Source: Verticillium longisporum (taxonomy: Eukaryota; Ascomycota; Sordariomycetes; Glomerellales; Plectosphaerellaceae). From it: a stretch of 64,000 nucleotides of DNA. Of this stretch, positions 11,477 to 22,799 are shown one piece after another; positions within the stretch are counted from its first letter, which is position 1, and each line of letters opens with the position of its first letter. The notes under the pieces were generated by a model, which saw only the letters and a program-made list of their open reading frames with translations, was not told the DNA's origin and did not search any database. The stretch lies in NCBI GenBank assembly GCA_019188255.1, contig JAETXT010000011.1, positions 620,001 to 684,000 of the forward strand. Direction: 5' to 3'. Made by a program: the position numbers and the translations under genes.

Positions 11477-12149
11477 CTAGCACTTGTACCATTCAATGTG
11501 CACCTGCTGTTGCAGCGACACGGTCGCATCGTCGTTCGTAATCATGCCAAACGCCTCGGGCTTCTCACTGTTGAGCGCGATGCGGTTGTTCACGTTGAGC
11601 GTGGCCTGCGACCCCCCGCACGGAGACCGCACGACGTCGCCGGCGGGCACAATATCCTGCTTGGTGTAGACCTGGCCGGCGGCCCAGGGCCCGCCGCCGC
11701 GGATGCTCGTCTGCGTCGTCGACGTCTTGGCGGCGTCGGCGCTGAAGTAGTAGGTCGAGAAGAAGTTGCCCGTGACGCCCGGGTCGAGGAGGGCGAAGCC
11801 GTGGTAGACGCTGTCCACGACGGCGAAGCTGAAGCCGGCGGGGTACTGCAGGTTGAGGTGGAGCTGGCAGTTCTTGGAGCGCTCGGTGTAGGAGGTGCCG
11901 GGGCCTATGTAGGTCTGGAACTGATCGAACCCAAAGGTGATGACCTGGGTCATGTGAGCAGGTGTTTCATGGTAGGGATTTGACATAGCGGGGACTTGCA
12001 GTCTTGTCGCCCGACACTACGGACGTCACGGTTCCCTGCGGGCAGCCATTGCCAGAATGAGACGCCTTGCTTATGGTGATCTTAGCCTTGTCCAGGGCCT
12101 CAGTGGCGAGGACCAAGGTGGGGAGGTAGAAGAGGGTAGAGACGCGCAT
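11477..12149 (-). CDS. secreted DUF4360 protein, 205 aa
   Basis: Two exons: 12149-12000 (50 codons) and 11944-11477 (155 codons plus stop). The first encodes a short hydrophobic signal (MRVSTLFYLPTLVLATEA) and the GNGCPQGTV element. The second carries FGFDQFQTYIGPGT, RSKNCQLHLNLQYP and the C-terminal NDDATVSLQQQVHIEW, all characteristic of DUF4360. Joining them gives GDKT-VITFGFD, the expected continuous strand. The intron (11999-11945, 55 nt) uses a GCAAGT donor, so it is a GC-AG intron. The four visible Cys (one in exon 1, three in exon 2) fit an extracellular disulfide-bonded protein. The biological role of the family is unknown. Confidence 0.85.
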
Positions 12150-13127
12150 GGCGAAGGTGAAATCAGGGGTATCGAGGGAGGCGCTTTCGGTTAGATCTGA
12201 GAACCTGATGAAGGGGGCTGTTCCTCTTTACGAATGTGGAGAGCGATCGACATGACCAGGGATTTTATACTCGGGAGACCCTTACTATCGGGAGAAGCAT
12301 GCGTGTGTATACGACGTCCCTGAAAGGCAGGTTCGTGGTGTGATGAAGCGCTGTACAGATTAGGACGTGCCTTTCGAGCTGGGAATCGCGTCAGGCAGAC
12401 CCCGAAAAGCGGGCGCCAAAGAATGGATGTTGAAGGTATCACTGGCAAAAACAATCGTCCATTGATACGGCGGATGTAGTGCTAGCCAAGACGTGCAAAG
12501 TGCCAGCTGGAAGAAGCCCCCGTATGTATTCATCCAAATGAGCCGCGATACAACGCTGATGTACCACTCGCCTAGATGGAACCATTCGCAGTGCTGGAAC
12601 CAGCGGTTGGCGACGGGCAAATAGGCAAAACCCCATCTGGAGAGGAATTTACAAATGAGGGGGCATGTGAGAATGGTCGGTGGGCTTGCATTTGACCCAA
12701 GAAACACAGTCGAATTTCGAATTAATCATGCCGAAATGGGCTTGCGCGGGGGCACTGGGATGCTGTGCTGAATGCAACATTGAAGTTGCGTTGGTATCAC
12801 ATGCTCATAGTTTATCAGACGTGGTACCAGTAGCTGGGACGCAGGGTCTGAACAGGACCCTTCTGATCCAGAAAGGAACGGCAGCGGAACGTGTTTGTTC
12901 CCAAAGTCGCGAGGCCCAGAGTAATCGAGGAGGAGTAAAAGACCGATGGTAGACATGACCCAAGTAGCAGACAGAAAGCTGGGAAGAAATGTCCTCGACA
13001 ATGCCAGTACAGTCGCATGGGCAATCGGTACCTTCGACAACCAAACGAAAAAAAAAAGACTTATCTCCCAATTTCCTAATCAACATGATAGTCTTTTTTT
13101 GGCGAATGCTTAAGGGAAGAATGTGCT
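12150..13127. other. intergenic, no gene supported
   Basis: Minus-strand frames of up to 115 codons occur but show no bias or domain. An A run is present near 13050. The left end should hold the promoter of the DUF4360 gene. Confidence 0.4.
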
Positions 13128-13799
13128 TCATAGTGGCTTGTGATCAGCTAGCAGCGCAACGTATTCGTCAATTTTACGCCGCCTCGTCTCCGGCCTCCTC
13201 GTAGTTTCAATGCGCCAGAGAAATTGATACCGCTGCGTTTTGTTCAATGCCTCAAAGAACGACTTTGCCGAACTGTTCTTGAGCAGCGCCGCTTGAAAGT
13301 CCGCTGGCACCTGTATGCTGCTCGGCCCGGCGTAGGCGCGCTCCCATCGCCCATCTGCCTTCGCGGCGTCAATCTCAGCCTGCCCGGGCGCCCGCATTCG
13401 GCCCTCCTGGATGAGGACGGCCACCTTGTCGACGTTACGCTTGGACCACATGCTGTTCTTCCGCCGCGGGGTGAAGCGCTGGAGAAAGTGCTCAGCGTCG
13501 TGGGTCTTGCGCTGGCCGTCGATCCAACCGTAACACAAGGCGGCGTCGAGAGCCTGATCATACGTGACGGTCGGTTTGGCGGCCGCCTTCTTGGCGATCT
13601 GCAGCCAGACGCCAGTGAGGTCCTGGGGGTTCGCGGCGAGCCATGTTTCCCACGCGACGGCGGTGTCGAAGAGGCGGATAGGTGGAGACTGAGGCGCTGC
13701 GGCGATCTTGGCCGCGCGTGGGCCTGAGGTGACCTTCTTCGTGACGGGCTCCGTCAGCTTGGACAGGGCGGCGGTTGTGGATCGCGTTCGTCGAGACAT
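13128..13799 (-). CDS. YdeI/OmpD-associated-type protein, 223 aa
   Basis: An intronless frame of 223 residues. After a basic, Ala/Thr-rich N-terminus of about 38 residues comes the family core: LFDTAVAWETWLAANP, GVWLQIAKKAA, YDQALDAALCYGWIDGQRK, the FTPRRKNSMWSKRNVDKV block, and a C-terminal helical part ending ETRRRKIDEYVALL. These are hallmarks of the YdeI (OmdA) family, widespread in bacteria and patchily present in fungi. The biochemical role is poorly defined; some bacterial members are annotated as bacteriocin-protection or peptide-response proteins. The lack of introns and the bacterial distribution allow an old transfer, but the codon use looks native. Confidence 0.82.
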   Translation of the reverse strand: MSRRTRSTTAALSKLTEPVTKKVTSGPRAAKIAAAPQSPPIRLFDTAVAWETWLAANPQDLTGVWLQIAKKAAAKPTVTYDQALDAALCYGWIDGQRKTHDAEHFLQRFTPRRKNSMWSKRNVDKVAVLIQEGRMRAPGQAEIDAAKADGRWERAYAGPSSIQVPADFQAALLKNSSAKSFFEALNKTQRYQFLWRIETTRRPETRRRKIDEYVALLADHKPL

Positions 13800-16756
13800 T
13801 GGGCATCATCAGCTCCTTCACACGGGAATTCGCGTGAGGCCAAGTCTGGCGCGCACCCTCGGAAAAGAGATGGTTGGCGGGTTGCTGACAGCTTACCCCA
13901 ACCATAAATGAGCTCTCATGTGACCATGATCGGATAAGATAAGCCTACATTCGACGACTGAGATGACTGGGTACGCGCGGACTTGGGCAATTACTGAGTC
14001 GCTCATCAGGTGCACACGAAGCATTCGAATCAGTAATCCCGGATTGCGCACATTACAGTTCGCCCGAAGATGGATCCCCGATGTTCTGCAATTGGGGCGC
14101 TCCAAATTTACTGACTGACGACGTTACTTAGGTGTTTACGTCTGTCGGACTGATCCCCGAGCCAAGGTCGTCTAGGATGCGACATGACAAGAGCCAATGT
14201 TGAGAATGTCGAGGACATGCTCATTAGCGTCAATAGACTGCATCGTCTGACTCGATCAGGCAAGCCAGTCGGCGTTGTTGTGGTGCCATTCTAGAGCATA
14301 AACGTGGCTATGCCATTTTCGATGTTACAGAGAAGACCGAGGGCCCAGGATCAAAGCGAAAGCGAACGTCGGAGCCCGGAGTGGGAGCCGTTGACAGGGG
14401 TTCTGTTCGCCGTCTTCGTGAACAACCTCATTGATTCAGCCAGGGGGTTGACAACGCCGAGAAGCCACTTGTCTTTATCCTCTGTGATTCTCTTTACTGT
14501 TCATTGAGTGTTGACGGCTGACAATGTGGAATGGAAACACCATTTTCGAGAGGTATTGTGGACTCGGTGCACGCTGAAAATACCCACGAAGCTTTGCGCT
14601 GATGGTTGAGATCGACCGATGTAGATTGAACACTGTCGTAAATGGATCTGGCGGCTACATTCATTGAAAGATTCTCAGATCCAATAGTATTTCTTTGATT
14701 CAATCATGGGCAAAACAATCGCCAGGTATGGATGCTAACCCTACTGACGGATGCTGCGTAATCTCTTGGTCGGCCTCATCTAGTGCGAAAACGTCCATCC
14801 AGGTTCTAACTTGAATGGGCCTGAGCAATAAACAGAATCCAATAGGTTCAAGCTCTTGATGCCGCACACCACACCCTTGCGGAAAAGCTAAACCTCGAAG
14901 TCGCTGCCGCGTACCACTTGATCATAAATCGAGAGTAGATGGGCCGAGGCTTTGTTATGCGTGTAAGACTCAGTGTCCGTTATGGGTGGTCGAGTAGCCC
15001 CTGCAGCTGATCGTGAGAGAACCGCCTGCCGGCTCAGTTGCTTGCCTTTGATACCAATAGATTAGCCACGAGATTCGGCGCTGATGACGAAGCCGCTTTC
15101 TTGACCTTCCTTGTTACTAAAAGTTTGGCTGCCAGAAGACGACTCAGGTCTGACATCTTGAAGTGCTGATTCGTGTCGGCTTCGGCATGTCAACAGCTTG
15201 TCGCCTACCTAACTGGTGTGTCCTCGCCGACGTGGGAAAACCCCACGCGAAATGGTCACTTAAATTGTTCCCGAGGCACCATCGACATTTCAATGATATC
15301 ACCCAAGTCTAGTCCGGGACATGAACAAAGCCCGGCTGTAAACTCCAGCCCTTCAGCATGCTGAGAAGCTCACACCAATTTCCACTCCGTCAAAACGGCA
15401 CCGAAGTTGGGGGTCATGGTCTGCGGCTGTCGGCATCCGGATAGGACGGCGACGACCTAGGGTAGTGAAGATGCCTTTTTCTTACTTTGAGGTATCGAGT
15501 TGCCAGCTTCCTTTACAAGCTCGCTGGTAGAGTGTATCATTTTTCTTAGATGTACAAAGTCAAATATATGGGTGTTCCTCAACAACGATACCATTCGCGT
15601 TTTGTGCCCCTCGGCACTTGCCGTCAAGTGCAGGAGGCTCCTGTTGCTCCCTCCAAGAGGTGGGCTCGGATTGTCCTGCAGCGAGACCCAAGTTAAGTTC
15701 TTCCTGGTTAGTCGCTTGCTCCGTATCTCACCCGCCGTTCCGAGTCAAATTTCAAGTTGCATGTGATTAATGATGGCTGATATTGGGATAAAAGGTTTTA
15801 TCGAGCTCAGGGTGTTCTATTAGACCATCATGAAGCCTCCGTCCACCCCCCAGCGCATAGTTCTCTAGCCGAGGCAGAACGGCCGTGTTGAAGGAGTTTT
15901 CAAATACAGGAAAGTTGACTCGGCCGGTGTGAGCTCTCAAAACCCAGTAGGGATAAGGCTCGCTTGAGCTGTGCGAGTTATTGATAACTCATTCTTGAAC
16001 AATGGCCTAAAAGTGTCATCATCCTTCGGAGCTCAGCAGTTTCCAGCTTGCTGCAGGTCAGGTCGAAGTTTTCCGAGAGGAAGATTAAGGATCTCCGTGG
16101 TAGGGATACTACCGTACTGCAGCTCGGCCTGGCATACCCCGAAAAGGTATCATGTATGCCTTACTCGCTCATTGGAAAGTCAGATATCACAGCAATAGCG
16201 GTAAGACCGAGTAAGCATCATCTGACAACACTATCGATAAAAATGTGAGCCAAGATGGTGCTCACGTCGCGTCTTTTACAGTCTTCTCAGAGTCTCTGTG
16301 CTGAACATTTTATCCTATTCATGAAGGTTGACGATAGTAACAGGTCTAGTTGAGATACGAAGATTAAACAACAACCGGGAGAACCTGGGTGAAGGTCCAT
16401 CTCGTTGACCCCCACGACGACCACTGAGAACTCGGTGTAACTGTCACCCACACACCCTCCGTTGGGGTTTAGTCTGCCACCCAGCTTGATAGTAGGTTTT
16501 CGTGTTTGACAGAGAAAGGATAGGGGAAAAGACGTGACCCGCCAGTGGCACGTCTTTGCGTGCCCACAAAATCATGCTGTAGGATGATGGGATGCCTGAT
16601 TCGCGCCGTGCTCTCGTTGCATTAAGACGGCACGTGTTAGGTTGTCTGTAGGTGACCTACGACAGGGGGCACGACAGGGCTCGTGGTGCTGCAAGGAACA
16701 GCAGGCTTTCGACGAATGCGTGTCTCGAGACGTCTACCGAAGGCCATTGTCTGGTC
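13800..16756. other. long gene-free stretch (about 3 kb)
   Basis: Lower GC than the coding regions, with many stops in all frames and only short unbiased frames. I see no transposon remnant, terminal repeat or RNA gene, and not the extreme AT bias of heavy RIP. Confidence 0.4.
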
Positions 16757-16763
16757 TATAAAA
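16757..16763 (+). promoter_or_regulatory. TATA box of the cysteine-rich secreted protein gene
   Basis: A TATAAAA motif lies 157 bp upstream of the ATG and about 100 bp upstream of the leader intron. This spacing fits a transcription start near 16790. Confidence 0.55.
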
Positions 16764-16864
16764 GGCGGCACAACTAACTTGCTGTTCTGGATCATGCTGT
16801 ATCCTACATCATTCTCCTCTCGCAATAGTTCTTCATCATTAACTACTCGCTCAACCAAAGAGAC

Positions 16865-16912
16865 GTAAGTTCAAGCACTGGTCGTTAAGTCGTTGCAAAA
16901 TTGACCATTTAG
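16865..16912 (+). other. 5' leader intron of the secreted-protein gene
   Basis: Donor GTAAGT, branch-like TTGAC close to the end and acceptor TTTAG define a 48-nt intron that ends 7 nt before the ATG. Confidence 0.6.
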
Positions 16913-16919
16913 AAAGATC

Positions 16920-17624
16920 ATGAAGCTCATCACGGCGGCACTTGTATTGGGTGCACTGGCTCCGTCTATTGATGCTGCTAAAATCCATGTTTCCACCAGC
17001 GATCGCTTGATCGAAGTCGGCAACCTTGACCTTTTCGCGACAACCTGGAAGGCAATCTATGAGGATCCCACCAATTTGCACCAAGTCTCAATCAAGGACG
17101 AAGAATTTTCAACTCAGAGCAAGCGTTGCAACTTCGACAATGGCCCGGACCACAAAGTCACCGTATCAATTATCGGCAAGTGGAATGATGTCGACGGCAA
17201 GCACCTTCAAGTCCGAGACGCCATGGTCGAAGCTGCTTGGGAAACAGTCAAGAGAATCGCCGAAAAACACCAATATGAAGTTTACGTGGATTGCTGCGCC
17301 GACACTATTGCCGTGAACTGCAACAAATTTGGCGCGGCATGCTCGGATCGTGTTTGCAAATGTCCTGGAGAGGGAAGGTCCGCGAAATGCAACAAACTCC
17401 GACACGGACACCAAGTACCTGCGCTTATCTACGTCACTGCCGACACTGACGGATCGAACACCCAAAACAACGAGATTTTGATTGAGTTTTCGTCTGAAGC
17501 CGCGGAGAACAGGGGAGGTTGCGGCGCTATTGACGACGTCATTCAAGTTTTCAAGGGCTGGCTTTTCCCTCCCCTGATTGCAGAGGTTGTTGGAAAGGGT
17601 ATTGAGCTTGGCTGTGGCAAATAA
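16920..17624 (+). CDS. cysteine-rich secreted protein, effector-like, 234 aa
   Basis: One exon. MKLITAALVLGALAPSIDA is a clear signal peptide, with cleavage expected after about residue 19. The mature part holds ten cysteines, clustered at RCNF, DCC, NCNKFGAACSDRVCKCPG and KCN, with a last pair in GGCG and LGCG; an even number suits five disulfides. There is no membrane segment and no recognised catalytic motif. The gene sits alone between a 3-kb gene-free region and a tRNA gene. It has a TATA box and a leader intron, the structure of an inducible gene. Effector function is an inference from secretion, Cys content and lack of a known family. A hydrolase or lectin-like fold cannot be excluded. 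Confidence 0.75.
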   Translation: MKLITAALVLGALAPSIDAAKIHVSTSDRLIEVGNLDLFATTWKAIYEDPTNLHQVSIKDEEFSTQSKRCNFDNGPDHKVTVSIIGKWNDVDGKHLQVRDAMVEAAWETVKRIAEKHQYEVYVDCCADTIAVNCNKFGAACSDRVCKCPGEGRSAKCNKLRHGHQVPALIYVTADTDGSNTQNNEILIEFSSEAAENRGGCGAIDDVIQVFKGWLFPPLIAEVVGKGIELGCGK

Positions 17625-18401
17625 GCTTCTCGCCAGGCTTGACCAAGGATAAATGATTGATCCAGCGGGTAAAGCAGATCTCCTACGGATGCTACACATG
17701 TGTCCATCTGAAGGCCATGATGCACCCAGGTCCCCCACAGTCCTCATGACGTCCAGCGCTGCTAGGCTTTGAGGCAGCTTTCTTTTCTCCAAAGTAATCT
17801 TAGTACTATTCTGCTTCTTACCTTCTTACCTAGGTAGCTTACGAGTCCCTTCCTTAGAGCCAGAGCATGACCAGATTGGAACGGGGCTCGCTAGGTTGAT
17901 AGACATATGACGAAGTCCAAGGTTCTTCTCTACCTTGGTCTATAATCTTGGTCAACATTCAAATGTTTGTCAAGAAGCTCAGGCTACAATTTAAACCTAG
18001 GCTTTGTGTGCGTCGACGTTCATGGCACTTCGTGCCTTGTTTTGAGCAATGAACGTGAGGAGACCTCACTCGTTCGTACAGGAGTTAACATACTCATCAA
18101 TGAAATTCGCGTGCTAGTTCCGAGCCACGACAATAATCTTTACTGCCAATTATGTGGTGCTAGATCTGCCGACCCTCTCTAAGAAGTGATCGCGACCAGA
18201 CATGCTCAGCTCTAGCACAAGAGAACTCCGCCAGCATTCATTGGCACGTTGGCCAAGGCCGGCGCTCTGAAATAACCTTCCATGAGACAGCTCATGGAGC
18301 CATTGCCGCATCCTACAAGGCAAGACACGAGATGAAGCCCTCGTCGCGCCCCGCAACCTACCCCATGAACCCATCCGTCAGCGGCGCCTTCAACAATCAC
18401 C
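17625..18401. other. intergenic, no gene supported
   Basis: The stretch contains the 3' flank of the secreted-protein gene and a CCTAGG-centred palindrome at about 17827-17836 of the kind scattered in fungal intergenic DNA. No coding frame is supported. Confidence 0.4.
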
Positions 18402-18498
18402 GGTGAGGTGGCCGAGTTGGTTATGGCGCCAGGTTAAGGTCTCCTTAACAGATTTCCTGGTGGGGCAACCCGCGCGAGTTCGAGTCTCGTCCTCATCA
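18402..18498 (+). tRNA. tRNA-Leu(AAG) with a 15-nt intron
   Basis: The acceptor stem GGTGAGG pairs fully with CCTCATC (one G-U pair), and A18498 is the discriminator. The D-arm is GCCGAGTTGGTTATGGC. The anticodon stem CCAGG/CCTGG encloses TTAAGG plus an intron (18440-18454). There is a long variable arm typical of Leu/Ser, and the T-arm is GCGAG-TTCGAGT-CTCGT. The anticodon is AAG (18436-18438). The intron contains CCTTAA, which pairs with the anticodon loop TTAAGG, as expected for eukaryotic tRNA introns. A Pol III terminator (TTTTT) follows at 18504. Confidence 0.93.
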
Positions 18499-18875
18499 GA
18501 TTCCTTTTTGACGTTCGGTCACTCGAATTGTTTCTTACGGCTGTCGTGGGAAAAGATGTTTTAGTGGACTGAAAAAAGAAAACGTCAGGGCGGGATGCTA
18601 GATCACGCACGATTAGGTAAGTCGACAACTGTCATTAATGCCACCAGTGTCAGTACCCACATGGTAAATCTTTTCCGTATATCAGTATAAACGAGATGCT
18701 TGATCGTTCATGACCTAATCTGGGAACTAAATATCGGGCTGACTGCACTAAATGTATGTTTCAAGGGAAAGCGGGCTGATCTTTGGGATTCGTCGTGTTT
18801 CGGTTTCTGCTCCTGGTCCTCTGGATTACCGAACTCGGAGTGGGCTTGGGATTTACGCTGCTTTCATGATCCTGA
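18499..18875. other. intergenic between tRNA and P450 3' end
   Basis: The stretch begins with the T-run terminator of the tRNA. Nothing else is recognised. Confidence 0.4.
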
Positions 18876-20783
18876 TCAAGGCCTTCGCCTCATCCTGACC
18901 CGCAAACCTTCTTGTCGTGGGAACCAACTGCAAATGACCTTCCAGTCTGCCTTTTCCGACAACTCAATGTCGTACAGCGTGATGAGCGTAGCCAAAACCT
19001 TGTAAGACTGGAACAACCCCAGGTTCTTACCGATGCAGCTTCTGCTTCCGCCCCCAAATGACAAGTCCGCCTTGTTCATCAGGGTCAGGCGTGACTGGAA
19101 GGACTCTTCCGTCTCACCTCCAGCCTCGTCCCTCAACCAGCGCTCTGGCCGGAACGCGTCGGCACCAACGCCAAAGACCGATTGATTTCGATTCGTAATG
19201 TAGGGGCTCACCCCGATGATAGTTCCCCCCGGCAGATAGTCGCCGTTGGGTAGCGTAAACCCGCCAGCCGGAACGTAGCGTTCCATGGACATAGAGACGC
19301 CTGGCAGAATGCGGAGCGCTTCGCGAACGACAGCATCGACGTAAGGAATGGCGCGGACTTCTTTGTATGCCGGTGGAACCATTCCGCGCTCTCGGAAACG
19401 CTTCGAACGAATTTCATCGTTGAGCCGAGACCAGACTTTGGGATTGCTGAGGGAGAAGTACAGAGCGCTTCGGATGGTGATCGCAGTAGTCTGGACGAGC
19501 AAGTCAGACATTATTGGGAAGATCAACGTTGGCAAAATAATTGACTTACATCGCTTCCTGCGATCATATTGACCATAAGCCAGGAAATGATCTGCGGGTC
19601 ACTGACGTTTTCAGGGTCGTCGTTCTTGGCGGCAATGAAGCGATCGAGAAAGTCGGGAATGTCGGGGTTGTGGTATTCCTTGTCTGCACCAGTGTAGCGG
19701 TCTTGTAGGCGCTGAATCGAGATGCCAGTGGAAGTATTGAATCCGGGAGGCCCGACACGGTAAACGGGATTCTTGTCGAAAACTCGGTCGAGGAACGGCA
19801 TGGCCCCGATCACGACAAAGTAGTCCTGTGCTTTGTCGGCAGCATGGAGGACGCCATCGAAATCGAAGCCTTTATCCAGATAGCCGAACGGTTTGGAGAA
19901 AGTCACAGCACCAGTCACATCCCAGGTATCTGGATTTGATCAGTACTCGGAATTAATACAAGGCGTCGCTCAATTCGGTCGCGGGGGAGAGAAAAGAAGG
20001 CGAACCTTGCTCGTAGGATCTATGGCAGGGTTTACTTACAGAATAGAATCCACTGACCAAGGTCAAACTCCCGCTTGTCGTCTGGAACATTGATGAACCG
20101 TCTCTCCAGGTCTTGGCAGAACTTCTTGATGACTGAGTCAATATGAGGCTCGAGCGCGGCAGTAGCAGAAGGGGAGTAGAATTTGGCAATTGGCTTCCTC
20201 TCCTTTGCGTGCTGTTTTGGATTGGTCTGGCTGAATAGGTTGAGGACGATCTGATTGTTGACAAGCGCGCTACTTCCATGGTACCACGGAGTCTACGTTG
20301 ACAATGAGTTAGCATCGTATTGGCAAAGTTGCCTTCCAGTGACTGACTGACCTTAAGCCAATTCCCCTTGGTGCTGAACACCGTCTGGATAATCTCTGGT
20401 ATGTCGACATCAATGATGTATGGCGTGATCCGAACAATAGGACCGTACTTGTTGTGTAGTCTCTCCAACTGTAGCTGAGAGTTACCTGTCCAGTTCCAGT
20501 ACATGTACCAGAGCCTGGTCCATCCTGGAGACCGATTGGGAAGTTAACATCAACGCTTATGGGCTTCTTACCTGACCGGTCTTTGATTGGAGGTGCGTAA
20601 CTCACGTCCAAAAAATGGTCCTGGGTACTTTCTGAGGGGCGAATAAAGCTCCTCATACAAACACCACAGTAAAAAGGTGGCAGCTGGTATCAAAAAGAGT
20701 ATCGGAAACGGCGACTTCTCTGTCACTATTCCTGTTGCTGGAGGAGCTCTTTCGAGTCCAAGGCTACTGGAGTCGTCCGCCAT
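18876..20783 (-). CDS. cytochrome P450 monooxygenase (pisatin-demethylase-like class), 532 aa
   Basis: Five exons on the minus strand: 20783-20606, 20524-20352, 20292-20040, 19929-19550 and 19490-18876. The introns of 81, 59, 110 and 59 nt all have canonical GT-AG ends and consistent phases. An N-terminal membrane anchor (PILFLIPAATFLLWCLY) is followed by the proline hinge KYPGPFFGRW. The I-helix is AGSDTTA, the ExxR is EALR, the PERF element is FRPERW, and the heme loop FGGGSRSCIGKN puts the ligand at Cys480. The overall pattern (YGPIVRITPYIIDVDIPEII, TWDVTGAVTFSKPFGYLD) is that of fungal CYPs related to pisatin demethylase and similar detoxification or secondary-metabolism enzymes. The substrate is unknown. 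No other secondary-metabolism genes are adjacent, so a xenobiotic role is at least as likely as a cluster role. Confidence 0.92.
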
Positions 20784-21444
20784 CTTCAAGTAGCTTGACC
20801 GAACAGGTGGTGGACCGGTCAGTAGCAAATATCGAGGGACAAGTAGTGCGACAGCGGCTTCGGTAAGAAAGAGAGATCCCCGCAGTATAAGTTTACTGGG
20901 TGGCACCAAAGATCCAGAATGGTGGATAACCCGGAACGTTGGTATAGGAAGGCCGTCGCGGGGAATAGGCGCACACAACAGGGATCGGAACATGGGGCGA
21001 TGCCGCCCGGTCTTGGGATTTTCTGCCACGGCCAACGTGATGCACATCGATCAGGGGTATATCAACCAACACTGCACAACGAAAGCTCGGCATCCCACTT
21101 TTCTCCACCACTCGCACCTTCCAACAGCGTTCCATTGTGAATTATCAGGCCACTCTCGGTTGTCGCGTCAGCCGGGGAACCAGTGTAGAAGGGACGCTAG
21201 GCCCGGGCCATTCCCAGAATCCTTGACGCACAGCCTGGGGTGATTCGGTGTAGATGATGTCCAGGATACAGTTCCGGAGGAGGGATCTGTGAACCTATGA
21301 CCAAGTCATAGGAAAGATTTAAACCAGGTTTTTGACCTTGGGGGTGTTCATTCTGCCTGACGCATATCCCAAGCGACTTGTTCACCCGACGTCTGCTTTT
21401 CAAAGACAAATCGTCATTGACATACACAGGAGACTTTCACAAAC
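20784..21444. promoter_or_regulatory. divergent promoter region, P450 and rhodopsin-like receptor
   Basis: 661 bp lie between two divergent ATGs, so both genes probably share this upstream DNA. No convincing TATA box or named binding site could be assigned by eye. Confidence 0.45.
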
Positions 21445-22799
21445 ATGGCGGGTAGTGAGAAAGGACAGACCGCCGTGGCCGTCATGTGGACCCTGACAGC
21501 CATTACACTTGTCTTCTTGTGCCTCCGTCTCGTGACGAGGTACTTCATCATTGACCAGCTCGGCTTCGACGACTATACTTATGTTTTAGCGGCGGTAAGC
21601 CCGGCTCTGGAGACCCACGAAGCTATGAGCTGCTGCTGACATTTGAAATTGGTTCTCAGATCTTACTGGTTCTGTACACAACCTTTACTCATGTGGCAGA
21701 AGGATACGGATTTGGTCGTTCGATTTACGGCCTCGAAATCAAAGACGCGACAGCTGCGATCAAGTGGGAAATGGTCGGGCAGTCATTTTCGATCATTGGC
21801 ATGGCCGTGTCCAAGATATCGCTCGGGTTATTCCTCCTTCGACTGACAGTGGTTCATTGGCATCGGGTGGCGATTTGGACCGTCATGGGTGTCCTTCTCG
21901 CCGACTCGATCGCAACAGTCATCTCGTTTTGGTTGCAGTGCAGTCCGCCGAGGGCAATATTCGACCTGGAGCTACGCCCAACGGCCAAGTGCGACTGGGA
22001 CATCACTCCCGTGGCCGTCACTCTAGGTGGTAAGTTATCTGATCTCGGCAACAGCGAGTTGCAAGTCTAACGCTTTCAGTCTGTTGCGTCATCTCCGACT
22101 TCTTCTTTGCGGCTTTCCCAACGTTGATCGTATGGGATTTGAAGATGAAGAGGAAGGAGAAGGTATTCATTGCTGTCAGTATGGGTCTTGGTGTCATGTA
22201 AGTCCCCTACTAGTACAATCGCTGTTGTGCCAGCCTCGCTAATTGATGCCCCCTCAGTGCTGGTGCTGCAGGTATCGTCAGAACGTATGAGGTGGCAACT
22301 GGGTTTACGGAAAACTACACCGGTAGGAGCCACTTCCTCGCGATTTAGGAATTATACTGATGACCCAATAGAGGACACAGTCCCCCTCATCGTATGGTCG
22401 TGCGCCGAGCAATCCGTCACCATGATCTGCATCGGCATTCCGCTCTTGCGACCCCTTTACCGACACGTATTCAAGCGTGACAATCTGTCTTCGTCGTCAA
22501 ACGCACAATATCACAAGTACGGCGAGGGAACGGACAAGAAGAGCTACAAGATGAGTAGGATCTCGAAGAAACAAAGGGCGGAGGGCAGCACGGACAGCAA
22601 AGAGGCAAGCAATGCCAGCTTGGGTTTTGGCAGCCAGACTGTGACAGACATTGGGGCGTTGACCAACAATAGCAGCAACGAACACATACTCGGCACTGAG
22701 GCCATACGGAACTCGAGCGACGCTGGACCGTCGGGCAATCGGCTCAACGGGGGGATACGGGTCAAAGAGGATGTCCAGGTCGAGTGGAGCAATCGGTGA
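21445..22799 (+). CDS. rhodopsin-domain (PTH11-related) integral membrane protein, 376 aa
   Basis: Five exons: 21445-21594, 21660-22029, 22080-22197, 22258-22322 and 22372-22799. Introns of 65, 50, 60 and 49 nt have GT-AG ends and matching phases. The protein has an extracellular N-terminus and about seven hydrophobic segments. Family elements include RLVTRYFIIDQLGFDDYTYVLA, THVAEGYGFGRSIYGLE, SKISLGLFLLRLTV, WLQCSPPRAIFD and CCVISDFFFAAFPTLIVWDLKMKRKEK. A polar Ser/Asn-rich cytoplasmic tail of about 120 residues follows. This is the fungal rhodopsin-like domain found in PTH11-type receptors, though a CFEM domain is absent. Ligand and signalling partner are unknown. It is divergent from the P450 gene. 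Confidence 0.86.

Noticed and set aside
13800..16756. RIP-degraded transposon
   Set aside because: GC only modestly lowered and no transposon-like coding remnant or terminal repeat could be seen.
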